This document shows, one piece after another, positions 34,983 through 43,170 of a stretch of 64,000 nucleotides of DNA. The position numbers were made by a program, and so were the translations under genes. The notes beneath the pieces are model-generated. The model saw nothing but the letters and a program-made list of their open reading frames with translations. It made no database searches and was not told the DNA's origin. The stretch comes from an uncultured Pseudomonadota bacterium (GTDB taxonomy: Bacteria; Myxococcota_A; UBA796; CAJQPC01). The DNA is taken from NCBI GenBank assembly GCA_913060515.1, contig CAJXRZ010000001.1, positions 115,478 to 179,477 of the forward strand. Reading direction: 5' to 3'. Numbering within the stretch: the stretch's first letter is position 1; the number at the start of each line of letters is the position of its first letter.

Positions 34983-35726
34983 ATGAACCTCACCCTCAAG
35001 GTCTGGCGTCAGAGCACCGACTCCGACGGCCGTTTCGAGACCTACGAAGCAAAAGACGTTTCCACAGACGCCTCCTTTTTGGAGATGTTGGACGTCGTCA
35101 ACGACAAGCTGGAAGGCGAGGGCCAAGAGCCCATCGTCTTTGACCATGACTGCCGCGAGGGCATCTGTGGTGCCTGTGGTTTCTTGGTCAATGGCGTGGC
35201 CCACGGGCCCGAGACCGGCACCACCATCTGCCAGACGCACATGCGTCGCTTCAGCGATGGCGACAGCCTGACCATCGAGCCTTGGCGGGCCAGCGCCTTT
35301 CCGGTCATCAAGGACCTGATGGTCGACCGCACCGCCTTTGACAAGATCATCGAGTCCGGTGGCTACGTCAGTGTTCGCACTGGCGCGGCACCCGATGCGC
35401 ACACCATGCCCGTGAACAAGCACGATGCGGACGATGCCTTCAACGCAGCGACTTGCATCGGTTGTGGTGCCTGTGTCGCAGCGTGTCCCAACGCGGCGGC
35501 CATGCTCTTCACCGCGGCCAAGGTCTCTCACCTTGGCATGCTGCCCCAGGGCCAGGTGGAGCGCTACGAGCGCGTCGCCAGCATGGTCGACACCATGGAA
35601 GAGGCCGGCTTTGGTGCTTGCTCCAACCACGGTGAGTGTGAAGCGGTGTGTCCGAAGGGCGTCTCGCTGAACTACATCGCGCGCATGAACCGCGACCTGG
35701 TCATGGCCAAGCTCAAGGGCCTCTAA
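34983..35726 (+). CDS. sdhB: Succinate dehydrogenase iron-sulfur subunit
   Basis: A 247-residue electron-transfer subunit. The 2Fe-2S ligands are in [10 protein letters not shown] and TICQTH (from C57). [13 protein letters not shown] provides the 4Fe-4S cluster, with the second group [16 protein letters not shown] completing the 4Fe-4S and 3Fe-4S ligands. AAGGAG lies seven bases before the ATG, 11 bases after sdhA. It links SdhA to the heme/quinone subunit. Spacing indicates one operon. Confidence 0.96.
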   Translation: MNLTLKVWRQSTDSDGRFETYEAKDVSTDASFLEMLDVVNDKLEGEGQEPIVFDHDCREGICGACGFLVNGVAHGPETGTTICQTHMRRFSDGDSLTIEPWRASAFPVIKDLMVDRTAFDKIIESGGYVSVRTGAAPDAHTMPVNKHDADDAFNAATCIGCGACVAACPNAAAMLFTAAKVSHLGMLPQGQVERYERVASMVDTMEEAGFGACSNHGECEAVCPKGVSLNYIARMNRDLVMAKLKGL

Positions 35727-35729
35727 GAA

Positions 35730-36263
35730 GTGGCTTCAGCATGGGTCGCCTTCCTACGTGGAATGAACGTAGGCGGGCACCGCATCACCAACGCCGCGCT
35801 GATTCAGATCGCATCCGATCTGGGTTTGGGCGGCGTTGCTGCGTTCCGCGCCAGCGGCAACCTGATGTTCACCGGCACCAGCGCGGAGCCTGAAGGGCTG
35901 CTGGAGTCCGGTCTGGAGTCGGCCCTGGGCTACGCGGTGCCCACCTGTGTGCGCAGCGCCCAGGAGCTCCGAGAGACCTTGGAAGGACAGCCCTGGACCG
36001 CGCAGCAGCGGGCCGAGCGCGGCAAGGTTCAGATCACTTTTCTCAAGGCCACACCCAGCCCTGAGCAGGTGGAGCAGACGCTCAGTCTGGCCTCGGGCGA
36101 GGACCTGCTGTCCATACAAGGTCGCGCGCTCTATTGGCTGCCCAGAGCTGGAATCTCAACGTCCAAGCTGGACACCAATGCGCTCTTCCGCATCCTGGGC
36201 ATGCAGACCACGCGCACCGAGGGTACCTGCAAGAGCATCCTGAAGAAGCTGGAGGCGATGTGA
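35730..36263 (+). CDS. DUF1697 family protein
   Basis: A 177-residue protein with the family start WVAFLRGMNVGGHRITNAAL and FRASGNLMFTGTS. DUF1697 proteins are widespread and of unknown function. The GTG start lies three bases after the sdhB stop. The stop overlaps the GTG of the next gene (GTGA), so the two are coupled. Cytosolic; no role in respiration is implied by the position alone. Confidence 0.85.
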   Translation: MASAWVAFLRGMNVGGHRITNAALIQIASDLGLGGVAAFRASGNLMFTGTSAEPEGLLESGLESALGYAVPTCVRSAQELRETLEGQPWTAQQRAERGKVQITFLKATPSPEQVEQTLSLASGEDLLSIQGRALYWLPRAGISTSKLDTNALFRILGMQTTRTEGTCKSILKKLEAM

Positions 36264-36802
36264 CGCCGGTGGTTCAAGTTTGGCCCTATGACGCAGACTG
36301 GCCGCTGCACTTCCAGACCCTCAAGGAGCGCATCTGGCCTGTTGTGGCCGAGCACGCCTTGAGCATCGAGCATGTGGGCAGCACCTCGGTGCCCGGCCTG
36401 GCCGCCAAGGACATCATCGACCTGGACGTGGTGGTGCTCGGCGCGGAAAAGCTGCAGGCCTGCATCCAGGCGCTCTGTGCCCAGGGCTACAGCTACGAGG
36501 GGGAGCGCGGCATTGCCGGGCGTCATGCCTTTGTGGGCGGTGGGGCACCGCGGCACCACCTCTACGTGTGTTTGCTCGGGACCTTGGGTCTGCGCAATCA
36601 CTTGGCGGTTCGCGACTTTCTACGCCTGCATCCCCTCCGAGCCAAGAGCTATGGGGAGCTGAAGATGGCGCTGGCCAAGGAGCACCCCTTTGCCCCAGCC
36701 AAGTACGGCGCGGGCAAGACCGCCTACCTGGTGGAGCTGCTCAAAGAGCTGGGCTTTGACGAGGCCACCTTGGACGAAGTCACCCGCTCAAACGCCGAAT
36801 AA
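36260..36802 (+). CDS. GrpB/UPF0157 nucleotidyltransferase-fold protein
   Basis: A 180-residue protein with SIEHVGSTSVPGLAAKDIIDLDVVV in pieces, namely EHVGSTSVPGL then DIIDLDV. This is the nucleotidyltransferase-like signature of the GrpB family. RNHLAVRDFLRLHP and YGELKMALA are also typical. GTG 36260 overlaps the DUF1697 stop and has GGAGG four bases upstream, so the longer upstream frame is rejected. Function in bacteria is poorly defined. Confidence 0.88.
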   Translation: MTPVVQVWPYDADWPLHFQTLKERIWPVVAEHALSIEHVGSTSVPGLAAKDIIDLDVVVLGAEKLQACIQALCAQGYSYEGERGIAGRHAFVGGGAPRHHLYVCLLGTLGLRNHLAVRDFLRLHPLRAKSYGELKMALAKEHPFAPAKYGAGKTAYLVELLKELGFDEATLDEVTRSNAE

Positions 36803-36815
36803 CTGCGGGCGATCC

Positions 36816-38003
36816 TCAGCACTTGCAGCAGCGGTAGATCGAGTAGCTCTGCACGCTGCCCTTCTCGTAGACCAGGGTGTTGCAGTCGGAGAAGCGCAGC
36901 TCCTGCGTGGCGCCATCGCCGCTCAGATCGCGGGAGACCCGCCAGTCCTCGAAGTCCTCGTTGTCCAGGTTGACCCGGACTTGGCCCAGCACCTTGGTGG
37001 TGCCTTGTGGCGTGGTGGTCAGCTCGACACGCTCGGCAAAGCCGAACATGGTCTCTTGCTCCTCGCTGTCCTTCCAGGGCTCATCCTTGCGCACCACGAC
37101 GCGCCAGTTGGGGCCGTCTCGGTACAGCTCCTGGTCCAGCTCCCACTCACCTTCCAAGAGCAGGCTCACCTTCGCGCTCAGCAGCTCAGCCGCCTGGGCG
37201 TGGGGAATGGCGGGGGCCGAGACGGGCGTGCTCCAGCTCTCGGGAGGCGGCTTTAGGCTGACCATCAGAGCGCGCTCTCCTTCGGGCAAGCGCGCATCGA
37301 TCTCGGCGACCCAGGCGGACTCACCGGAGCACTCGTTGCGGTTCTCCCACGCCAAGCTGGCCACTTTGCCTTGCACGGCCACACCGTAGGCGGGCAGCAC
37401 CCAGACGGGGTCTCCAACGGCGATGGGGATGCGCTTCTTGGTGCGCGCCATGCGCTGCTCGTGGCTTCCGGGCTCCTCCCAGCTCAGGGGGAACTCGATC
37501 TGCAGCGTGTCCTTGTTGTAGGAGGTGACGGCCGGCTTGAGGTGCTCGGGCCAGGCCAGCTGTAGGGCCACGATGCCGGCCCTGCGGGTGTCGCCCTGGC
37601 TTGTGTACTCGGCCTCAAGGGCCTTGAGCGTGGCGCGGGAGGGGTCGATGGCGGCGGCCCGCTGAAGGGAAGCCAAGCGCAGCTCCGGGTCCTGGCTGGC
37701 CTGCGCCAAGGCCATCAGCTCGGCGGGCTGAAGGGGCTGCTCGCCCAGGTATTCGGTGGCCACCCAGCCCTCGCTGCCGTTGGCCACGCGCACCTGGCTG
37801 CGTTCCCCCTCCTCTTTCAGCACCTGAAGCTGGGTGTTGACGGCCAGTCGGCCCTTCTTGGCCCCAGCCTCATCCCGCAGGTTCAGAGTGCTGGCCATCA
37901 CGTAGCGCACCCCGTCATCGGCCTGGGGAGTGACCTCCACCACAGCCTCTACCGGGGCGGGCGCTGGGCTCGGTGTGTTGCATGCCAGCAGGAGACTCAA
38001 CAT
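36816..38003 (-). CDS. SH3-domain lipoprotein (tandem paralog 1)
   Basis: A 395-residue lipoprotein with the very short signal MLSLLLAC. Residues ~35-85 are a bacterial SH3 domain (VMASTLNLRDEAGAKKGRLA, WVATEYLG). A short helical repeat part (ASLQRAAAIDPSRATLKALE) and a beta-rich domain follow. The C-terminus is SIYRCCKC, a cysteine cluster shared with the paralog. Its ATG overlaps the stop of the paralog (ATGTTGA), so translation is coupled. SH3 domains of this kind often bind peptidoglycan. The true ligand is unknown. Confidence 0.75.
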   Translation of the reverse strand: MLSLLLACNTPSPAPAPVEAVVEVTPQADDGVRYVMASTLNLRDEAGAKKGRLAVNTQLQVLKEEGERSQVRVANGSEGWVATEYLGEQPLQPAELMALAQASQDPELRLASLQRAAAIDPSRATLKALEAEYTSQGDTRRAGIVALQLAWPEHLKPAVTSYNKDTLQIEFPLSWEEPGSHEQRMARTKKRIPIAVGDPVWVLPAYGVAVQGKVASLAWENRNECSGESAWVAEIDARLPEGERALMVSLKPPPESWSTPVSAPAIPHAQAAELLSAKVSLLLEGEWELDQELYRDGPNWRVVVRKDEPWKDSEEQETMFGFAERVELTTTPQGTTKVLGQVRVNLDNEDFEDWRVSRDLSGDGATQELRFSDCNTLVYEKGSVQSYSIYRCCKC

Positions 38004-39178
38004 CCGCAGCACCGGTAGGTGGAGCTGAGCAGGTTGTAGCCCTCGGCTGTACGCACGGCGCTCTGGCAGGAGTCCGCGACCACCTGAACCTGCACGCCGG
38101 TCCCCGCCAAGTCCCCCGTGATCAAGACGTTCGGCTCTTCAACGTCGTTGTTGTGTACTTCCTCAGAGGCCACGCTGACTTGGCCAGCCGCGTCCATCTG
38201 CAGCACGTAGTGGCGGTGGAATCCATTCCAAGACTCTCCCCATTCAGGTCGTTCTTCCTCCAAATACTCGGAGTACTCCCCGCGCCAGAGCCCGTCGTCC
38301 GGCCAGAGCTGGTGCCAGTCCATGTCTTGGCTGTCGGGGTCGATCTCCTTGAGCTTGTCCAGCATGGCCTTCTTGGCCGTCTCGTATGGAATCGCGGGCG
38401 ATGGCCGCTCCTGCATCCAGCTCTCCGGTGGGGGCTGGGCCGACATCAGCGTAGCGGTGGCGCCCGGCGGCAGCGTGACATCAAGCACGGCCACCCAGGC
38501 CTCCTCCCCCGAGCAGTCATTGGTTTGGCGCAGGCTGATCTCCCGCACGGTGCCCTGGACCACCGGACCGATGCTGGGGAGCACCCACACGCTGTCTCCC
38601 TGATTCAACTTCATCGAGCGACGGATGCGCTTCTTGTTCTGGTCCGTGTCGCCGTCCCAGCCGATGGGCCACTCCACGGCGACCTCGTCGTTCCAGAAGG
38701 TGTCGCTGATCGGCCGCAGGTGCTGAGGCCAGCCCATCTGACTGCGCACGACGGTCGCCTTGCGTGGCTCTCCGACATCAACGTAGGCCTCGGCCAAGGC
38801 GGTGAGCGTCTCTACGCTGGGTTGCAGAGCGGCAGCCCGTTGCAGCGCGGAGACCTTCGCCTGCAGGTCCGTCGCCGTACTGGCCTCGGCGAGGGCCTGA
38901 TCCGGTGTCATGGGGGCCGCACCCAAGAACTCCTTGGGCACCCAGCCCACCTTCCCGTTGGCGACCATCACTTGAACCTTCTCGCCCTCCTCGCCTTGCA
39001 GCGTCAGCGGCGTGTTGATGGCCAAGCTGCCGATCTTGGCGCCCTCCTTGTCCCGCAGGTTCAGCTTGGAGGCGTGCACGAAGCGCTGCTCGAGCACCGG
39101 CACCTGTTCAACGACTGGTGGAGGCAGCACAGGGGCGGGCGCTTCAGGGGTAGAGCAAGCCAGGAGCAGGGAGAACAT
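37997..39178 (-). CDS. SH3-domain lipoprotein (tandem paralog 2)
   Basis: A 393-residue paralog of the next gene on this strand, with the same architecture: signal MFSLLLAC, SH3 (FVHASKLNLRDKEGAKIGSL, WVPKEFLG), helical part (VSALQRAAALQPSVETLTAL), beta domain (DSVWVLPSIGPVVQGTV), and C-terminal STYRCCGC. ATG 39178 is chosen because the upstream extension has no signal character, although the Shine-Dalgarno is weak. It is divergent from the glutathione peroxidase gene and the first gene of the pair. Confidence 0.75.
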   Translation of the reverse strand: MFSLLLACSTPEAPAPVLPPPVVEQVPVLEQRFVHASKLNLRDKEGAKIGSLAINTPLTLQGEEGEKVQVMVANGKVGWVPKEFLGAAPMTPDQALAEASTATDLQAKVSALQRAAALQPSVETLTALAEAYVDVGEPRKATVVRSQMGWPQHLRPISDTFWNDEVAVEWPIGWDGDTDQNKKRIRRSMKLNQGDSVWVLPSIGPVVQGTVREISLRQTNDCSGEEAWVAVLDVTLPPGATATLMSAQPPPESWMQERPSPAIPYETAKKAMLDKLKEIDPDSQDMDWHQLWPDDGLWRGEYSEYLEEERPEWGESWNGFHRHYVLQMDAAGQVSVASEEVHNNDVEEPNVLITGDLAGTGVQVQVVADSCQSAVRTAEGYNLLSSTYRCCGC

Positions 39179-39292
39179 GGGCGTGTCCGGTACGAAGTGC
39201 GGTGGAGAATGCAGGCTACCAGCCTTGGCCCAGGCGAGGTCAGTGGGGCCATGGCCGCGCAACCCATGCCTAGCCCCTGCACTACGCACAGC

Positions 39293-39874
39293 ATGACAAC
39301 GCTACTGCTTACACTCTTGGCCGCCTGCACCCCCTCCGTCACCACGGAAGCCGGTGCCTCGGCCACCCCGCCCGCGCCCGCCGCGGCCTCCGTCAGCCCC
39401 GCCATCCCTGAGCTGAGCCTCACTGCCTTGGACGGCGAGGTCCTGCCCAAGGACACCCTGGAGGGCAAGGTGGTGCTCTTCGTGAACGTGGCCAGTCGCT
39501 GCGGCTACACCCCCCAGTACGAGGGTCTGGAGGCGCTCTACCAGTCGCGCAAGGACAAGGGCCTGGTCATCGTCGGCGCGCCCTGCAACCAGTTCGGGAG
39601 CCAGGAGCCTGGCAGCGCCGAGGAGATCGCCACCTTCTGCAAGCTCAACTATGGGGTCACCTTCCCCTTGCTGGCCAAGCAGGACGTCAACGGGGACGAG
39701 CGCAGCGCTCTGTACAGCGCTCTGGTGGGCTCAGAGGCCGGCAAGAGCCTGGACATCAAGTGGAACTTCGAGAAGTTCCTGGTCAACCGAGAGGGTCAGG
39801 TCGTGGGACGCTACGGCTCCGGGACCAAGCCTCAGAGCGATGAGTTGACGGCTGCCATCGACGCTCTGCTCTAA
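39293..39874 (+). CDS. Glutathione peroxidase-family lipoprotein
   Basis: A 193-residue thiol peroxidase. The signal MTTLLLTLLAAC gives a lipoprotein, followed by an Ala/Pro-rich tether. The catalytic cysteine is C70 in VNVASRCGYT, with NQFGSQEPGS (N99, Q100) and WNFEKFLVN completing the family active site. It uses Cys rather than Sec. As an exported lipoprotein it would reduce peroxides in the periplasm, probably with thioredoxin-like donors rather than glutathione. A much longer upstream frame is antisense shadow. Confidence 0.88.
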   Translation: MTTLLLTLLAACTPSVTTEAGASATPPAPAAASVSPAIPELSLTALDGEVLPKDTLEGKVVLFVNVASRCGYTPQYEGLEALYQSRKDKGLVIVGAPCNQFGSQEPGSAEEIATFCKLNYGVTFPLLAKQDVNGDERSALYSALVGSEAGKSLDIKWNFEKFLVNREGQVVGRYGSGTKPQSDELTAAIDALL

Positions 39875-39901
39875 ACAACCCGGCTCCAAACAACCCGGCT
39901 C
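39873..39901 (+). repeat. Short direct repeat after glutathione peroxidase gene
   Basis: AAACAACCCGGCTC occurs twice with a 15-bp period right after the stop, and a third imperfect partial copy (GGACAACAGG) follows. Possible slippage product; no function seen. Confidence 0.6.
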
Positions 39902-39941
39902 TGGACAACAGGGGCCTTGGGTCCCACGAAGGACTGCGCAC

Positions 39942-40220
39942 ATGAAAGCGACATGGAACGGGGCCGTACTGGCCCAGAGCGAGGACACGGTCGTGGTTGA
40001 AGGCAACCACTACTTCCCCGTGGACTCCCTCAACAAGGAGCTCTTCGTCGAGTCCCCGACCCACAGCAACTGCCCCTGGAAGGGCATCGCCAGCTACTAC
40101 AGCGTCTCTGTGGACGGGAAGACCAACGCCGATGCGGCCTGGTACTACCCAGAGCCCAAAGAGGCGGCCAAGCAGATCAAGGGCCACGTCGCCTTCTGGA
40201 AGGGCGTGAAGGTCAGCTGA
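39942..40220 (+). CDS. DUF427 domain protein
   Basis: A 92-residue cytosolic protein with the family pattern MKATWNGAVLAQSEDTVVVEG, YFPVDSLNKELF, CPWKGIASYYSV and AWYYPEPKEAAKQIKGHVAFW. AAGGA lies about nine bases upstream of the ATG. The family's function is not settled. Confidence 0.9.
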   Translation: MKATWNGAVLAQSEDTVVVEGNHYFPVDSLNKELFVESPTHSNCPWKGIASYYSVSVDGKTNADAAWYYPEPKEAAKQIKGHVAFWKGVKVS

Positions 40221-40258
40221 GGGCACGCCCATGGGCGAGCCCGCGTTACACGGCGGCC

Positions 40259-40894
40259 ATGTCCCGCTTCAAGACCGGGGTTGATCGGCGCTGCCCAGTG
40301 TGCCGGCTGGCCCATCATCTCTGCCTCTGTGAGCTGCTGCCCACCATACCCACCCGCGTTCGGGTGCTGATGCTGCGGCACTACAAAGAGAAGCACAAGG
40401 GCAGCAACTCGGCGCGCATGGTGGACCTGGCCCTGCCCAACTGCACCATTCGGGACTACGGCGCCCGGGACAGCACCTTGGACCTGGAAGGGCTCACGGG
40501 ACCTGGCGTGGCTTTGCTCTTTCCCAGCGATGGGGGGGCCACACTGGCGCCAGAGGACGTGAAGACCCTCGTGGTGGTCGACGGCACCTGGTCTCAGGCC
40601 AGGCGCATGATGAACCGGATTCCAGGCTTGGTGACCTTGCCCCGCTTGGACGTGGCTCTGCACGCCACCGACCGGGTGCGCATGCGTCGCTCACCGGTAC
40701 CGGGCCGGGTCTCTACCGCCGAGGCGGTGGCCTATGCCTTGGACTTGGTCGAAGGACCAGGCGTTGGGGATGCGCTGATGTCGCTCTACGAGACCCAGGT
40801 CGAGCGCGTCTGGCAGGCGCGGGGACGCATGGATGGTGTGCCCTGGGATCAGCACATGGCTGAGCAGGCGGAGCTGGCCGCCAAAGAGGACTAG
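40259..40894 (+). CDS. DTW-domain tRNA-uridine aminocarboxypropyltransferase
   Basis: A 211-residue enzyme of the DTW/TDD family, whose members (TapT and homologs) put the acp group of S-adenosylmethionine on tRNA uridine. Zinc-ligand-like cysteines C12, C15, C22 and C24 lie in CPVCRLAHHLCLC. The family core is VVVDGTWSQARRM at ~105-117 with DGTW in place of D-T-W. RRSPVPGRVSTAEA is the conserved C-terminal motif. Cytosolic. Stands alone as far as visible. Confidence 0.88.
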   Translation: MSRFKTGVDRRCPVCRLAHHLCLCELLPTIPTRVRVLMLRHYKEKHKGSNSARMVDLALPNCTIRDYGARDSTLDLEGLTGPGVALLFPSDGGATLAPEDVKTLVVVDGTWSQARRMMNRIPGLVTLPRLDVALHATDRVRMRRSPVPGRVSTAEAVAYALDLVEGPGVGDALMSLYETQVERVWQARGRMDGVPWDQHMAEQAELAAKED

Positions 40895-40900
40895 CCGACT

Positions 40901-41596
40901 TTAGGGGCAGTCTTCCGGCGGACGTGCGTAGGCGATCTGCACTTGGTTGCCGTCGGGGGGCTCATCCAGGACCACGGTCTTGGGGATCTCTAGGGTGAAG
41001 GCCCCACCAAGATCGACCTCTTCCACCGCCACCTGAATGCTGCCGGGCACGGGCTCATTGGCCAGCGTGTAGCGCCTTGGGTCGTCCTGCAAGCTGGCCT
41101 TGAAGGGCTCGCTGATGGCCTTGAAGACCTTGCCCCGTGCGTTGAGCTCCAGGCGCATGGACTCAGCGCCGGCACCCACTGTGGCCACATCCACCCGAAT
41201 CAAGTCCCATTGGTCGTCTACCGGTGTGTAGGCCACCCAAAAGGAGCGGTAGTCCCCAGGAATCAGGCGCCAAGGCAAGGTGCCGTTGCTTACAAAGTCA
41301 GGGTCTAAGCTGAATTCTGGACTGGTGGACTCGCTCAGCAGGCCGGTCACGTTCAGGGTCTCGGTAGAGGCATTCTCCACCCAGATCTCCACCAGATAGG
41401 TGCAGCCCACCCAGACCTCGGCCACGTCGGCGTCCAGGCTGGGAGAGAGGGTTGGGCTCAGGCGCAGCGGCTCGGTCTGCGGGCCGCCGGTGTCCACCCA
41501 GGAATCCAGGGGATTGGGCGTACCGGTGTCCTCGGGGAGGGGCTCCTCCACCGGAAAGACCACCAGGGTCGTACACGCCAGCCAGGCCCAGAGCAC
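40901..41596 (-). CDS. Choice-of-anchor-D-like lipoprotein at end of sigma-factor operon
   Basis: A 231-residue lipoprotein. GTG 41596 has AGGAG five bases upstream and opens MLWAWLAC. One Ig-like anchor-D domain follows (CTYLVEIWVENASTETLNVTGL, WVAYTPVDDQWDL). The C-terminal domain (SIQVAVEEVDL, ending PPEDCP) resembles the end of the large lipoprotein at 16037-17878. It lies 30 bases after the FecR-like gene and is probably the last gene of the five-gene unit from 45254. It may be a surface target or sensor component of that unit. Confidence 0.7.
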   Translation of the reverse strand: MLWAWLACTTLVVFPVEEPLPEDTGTPNPLDSWVDTGGPQTEPLRLSPTLSPSLDADVAEVWVGCTYLVEIWVENASTETLNVTGLLSESTSPEFSLDPDFVSNGTLPWRLIPGDYRSFWVAYTPVDDQWDLIRVDVATVGAGAESMRLELNARGKVFKAISEPFKASLQDDPRRYTLANEPVPGSIQVAVEEVDLGGAFTLEIPKTVVLDEPPDGNQVQIAYARPPEDCP

Positions 41597-41626
41597 GCCG
41601 TCTCCTGCGTCAGTCTGCGAGGGGAA

Positions 41627-42577
41627 TCACTCGCAGGCGCTGAGTACAGCCTGCTCTCTGTCGCTGAGCTTGTCCACAGCGCTCAACAGGCTGCGCACGC
41701 CCTCGCAGTCGCCGCTGCGCTGCTGAAGCTGGGCCGCCAGGGTTCGGATCTCCACTTCGCGGGGACCGCCGATCTCCAGGTAGGCCATGGCATCGCGCTC
41801 GACGGCCTGCCAGTCCTGGTCCTGTGCATTGAGCTCCAGGCGCAGGGCCAAGAGCTCCGAGAGCACATCTCCGCGGGCGTCGTCCAGGGCGATGGCACGG
41901 GCGATCTCAGCGCGTCGGGCGCCGGGGTCCTGATCCACGAGGGTCTGAAGGCGGGAGGCGGAGCCGGCGGCCGAGACGGGCAAGCAGGTGTGCTGCTCTC
42001 CAGCGCGCAGGATGGGGTCGCTGCCTTGGGTGCAGTCCACTTGGACCATGCCGCGGGTGACCGAGACCGTGGTGCCCAGCACATCGCGCTCTACGTCAAA
42101 GACGGTGCCCAAAACGGCCACGCTGGCCTCGCGGGTGCGCACGTGTAGGTCGACGCCTTGGTCCGGCGTGAGCTCCAGGTGCAGGGAGCCCTTGTCCCAG
42201 TCGACGATCGGTGCCTCTTCAGTCCCGCTGATCCGTCCGCTGCCCTGCCAGGAGGCGCTCAGGTCTGGGGTGATCTCGGCTTGTCCGGCGCTGGCCAGCG
42301 CCTCGGAGAGTGGGGCCGACTCTTGGGGAAGTTGGGTGGTTCCCAGGGCCAGAAGGGCGGCCGCAGCCAAGGCCAAACCACCGATCCATGCGCGGCTTGG
42401 AGCCGGCTTGTGCAGTCGAGCCTTGACCCGGTGTGTGGCCGAGAAGGTCGGCTTGGGCAGCTCTTTGAGCAGAGGGGTGACCGGGGCACCAGCTTGGAGT
42501 CGCTCGCGCAAGCGAGCCTCGGCGCCGGAGAGGTCACGCTCTGACAGCAGGCGGCGTAGGGCGTCGCGTTCGCTCAC
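41627..42577 (-). CDS. FecR-domain anti-sigma-type regulator
   Basis: A 316-residue single-pass membrane protein. The cytosolic N-terminus (~60 residues) is followed by a helix at about 64-84 (RAWIGGLALAAAALLALG). A FecR domain follows (WDKGSLHLELTPDQGVDLHV, VAVLGTVFDVERD, VTRGMVQVDC), then a helical C-terminal tail. FecR proteins bind ECF sigma factors inside and sense a partner outside. The GTG start overlaps the sigma-factor stop (GTGA), which supports this pairing. The external signal source would be the neighbouring beta-barrel candidate or lipoproteins. Confidence 0.82.
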   Translation of the reverse strand: MSERDALRRLLSERDLSGAEARLRERLQAGAPVTPLLKELPKPTFSATHRVKARLHKPAPSRAWIGGLALAAAALLALGTTQLPQESAPLSEALASAGQAEITPDLSASWQGSGRISGTEEAPIVDWDKGSLHLELTPDQGVDLHVRTREASVAVLGTVFDVERDVLGTTVSVTRGMVQVDCTQGSDPILRAGEQHTCLPVSAAGSASRLQTLVDQDPGARRAEIARAIALDDARGDVLSELLALRLELNAQDQDWQAVERDAMAYLEIGGPREVEIRTLAAQLQQRSGDCEGVRSLLSAVDKLSDREQAVLSACE

Positions 42578-43170
42578 AGGGTGCTCCCAGGGTGGGGCAG
42601 GGGGTCCAATGCGGCGCTGGCGCCCATGCGCTCCAGCTCAGTGCGGAAGCGCTTTCGGCCCAAGCGCAGCCGGCTCTTGATGGTGCCTTTGGGCACGCCC
42701 AGGATCTGCGCAGCCTCCGAGTCGGAGCGCTCTTCCAGATCGCAGAGAACCAGCACTTCCCGCTGGGCCTCGGGCAGGGCGGCCAGGGCCGTTTGCACGC
42801 TCTGACTCATCTCGCTGAGCTCCGCTTGGGTCTGCGGGCTGTGTCCAGGGTCTTCGGCCCGGCTCAGATCCATGCCCGGGACCCAGCGGCGTACCCAGGC
42901 ACGGCGCCGGTGCTTGGCCAGCGTGCGTCGGGTGATGCCGAAGAGCCAGGAGCGGAAGGCCGCGGGATCCTCCAGGGAGTCCAGACGTCCCAGGACCACC
43001 TCCAGGGCGTCGTGGGCGGCGTCCTCAAAGTCCACGGTCGGCCCACCCAGGCTGGCGCACCAGCCCAAGACCAAGGGCAGCGCCACATCCACCACGCGCG
43101 CCTCGGCGCGGGCATCGCCGTCCTGGGCGTCACGAATGTCAGCGATGAGCTGGGGGCTGGTGGACATCAT
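42574..43170 (-). CDS. ECF-type RNA polymerase sigma factor
   Basis: A 198-residue sigma factor. Region 2 includes DFEDAAHDALEVVLGRLDSL and FRSWLFGITRRTLAKHRRR. Region 4 is ALAALPEAQREVLVLCDLE.. with the helix-turn-helix ILGVPKGTIKSRLRLGRKRF. Its ATG overlaps the stop of the upstream beta-barrel candidate (ATGA), and its stop overlaps the FecR start. This places the sigma factor inside a coupled envelope-gene unit. It likely controls its own operon. Confidence 0.9.
   Translation of the reverse strand: MMSTSPQLIADIRDAQDGDARAEARVVDVALPLVLGWCASLGGPTVDFEDAAHDALEVVLGRLDSLEDPAAFRSWLFGITRRTLAKHRRRAWVRRWVPGMDLSRAEDPGHSPQTQAELSEMSQSVQTALAALPEAQREVLVLCDLEERSDSEAAQILGVPKGTIKSRLRLGRKRFRTELERMGASAALDPLPHPGSTL

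Noticed and set aside
37973-39292. Upstream extension of the glutathione peroxidase frame by ~440 codons
   Set aside because: It is antisense to the SH3 lipoprotein gene. The lipoprotein signal right at ATG 39293 marks the true start.
40226-40237. Palindrome CGCCCATGGGCG between DUF427 and DTW genes
   Set aside because: Short GC-only palindromes arise readily at this base composition, and no T-tract or paired sites support a function.
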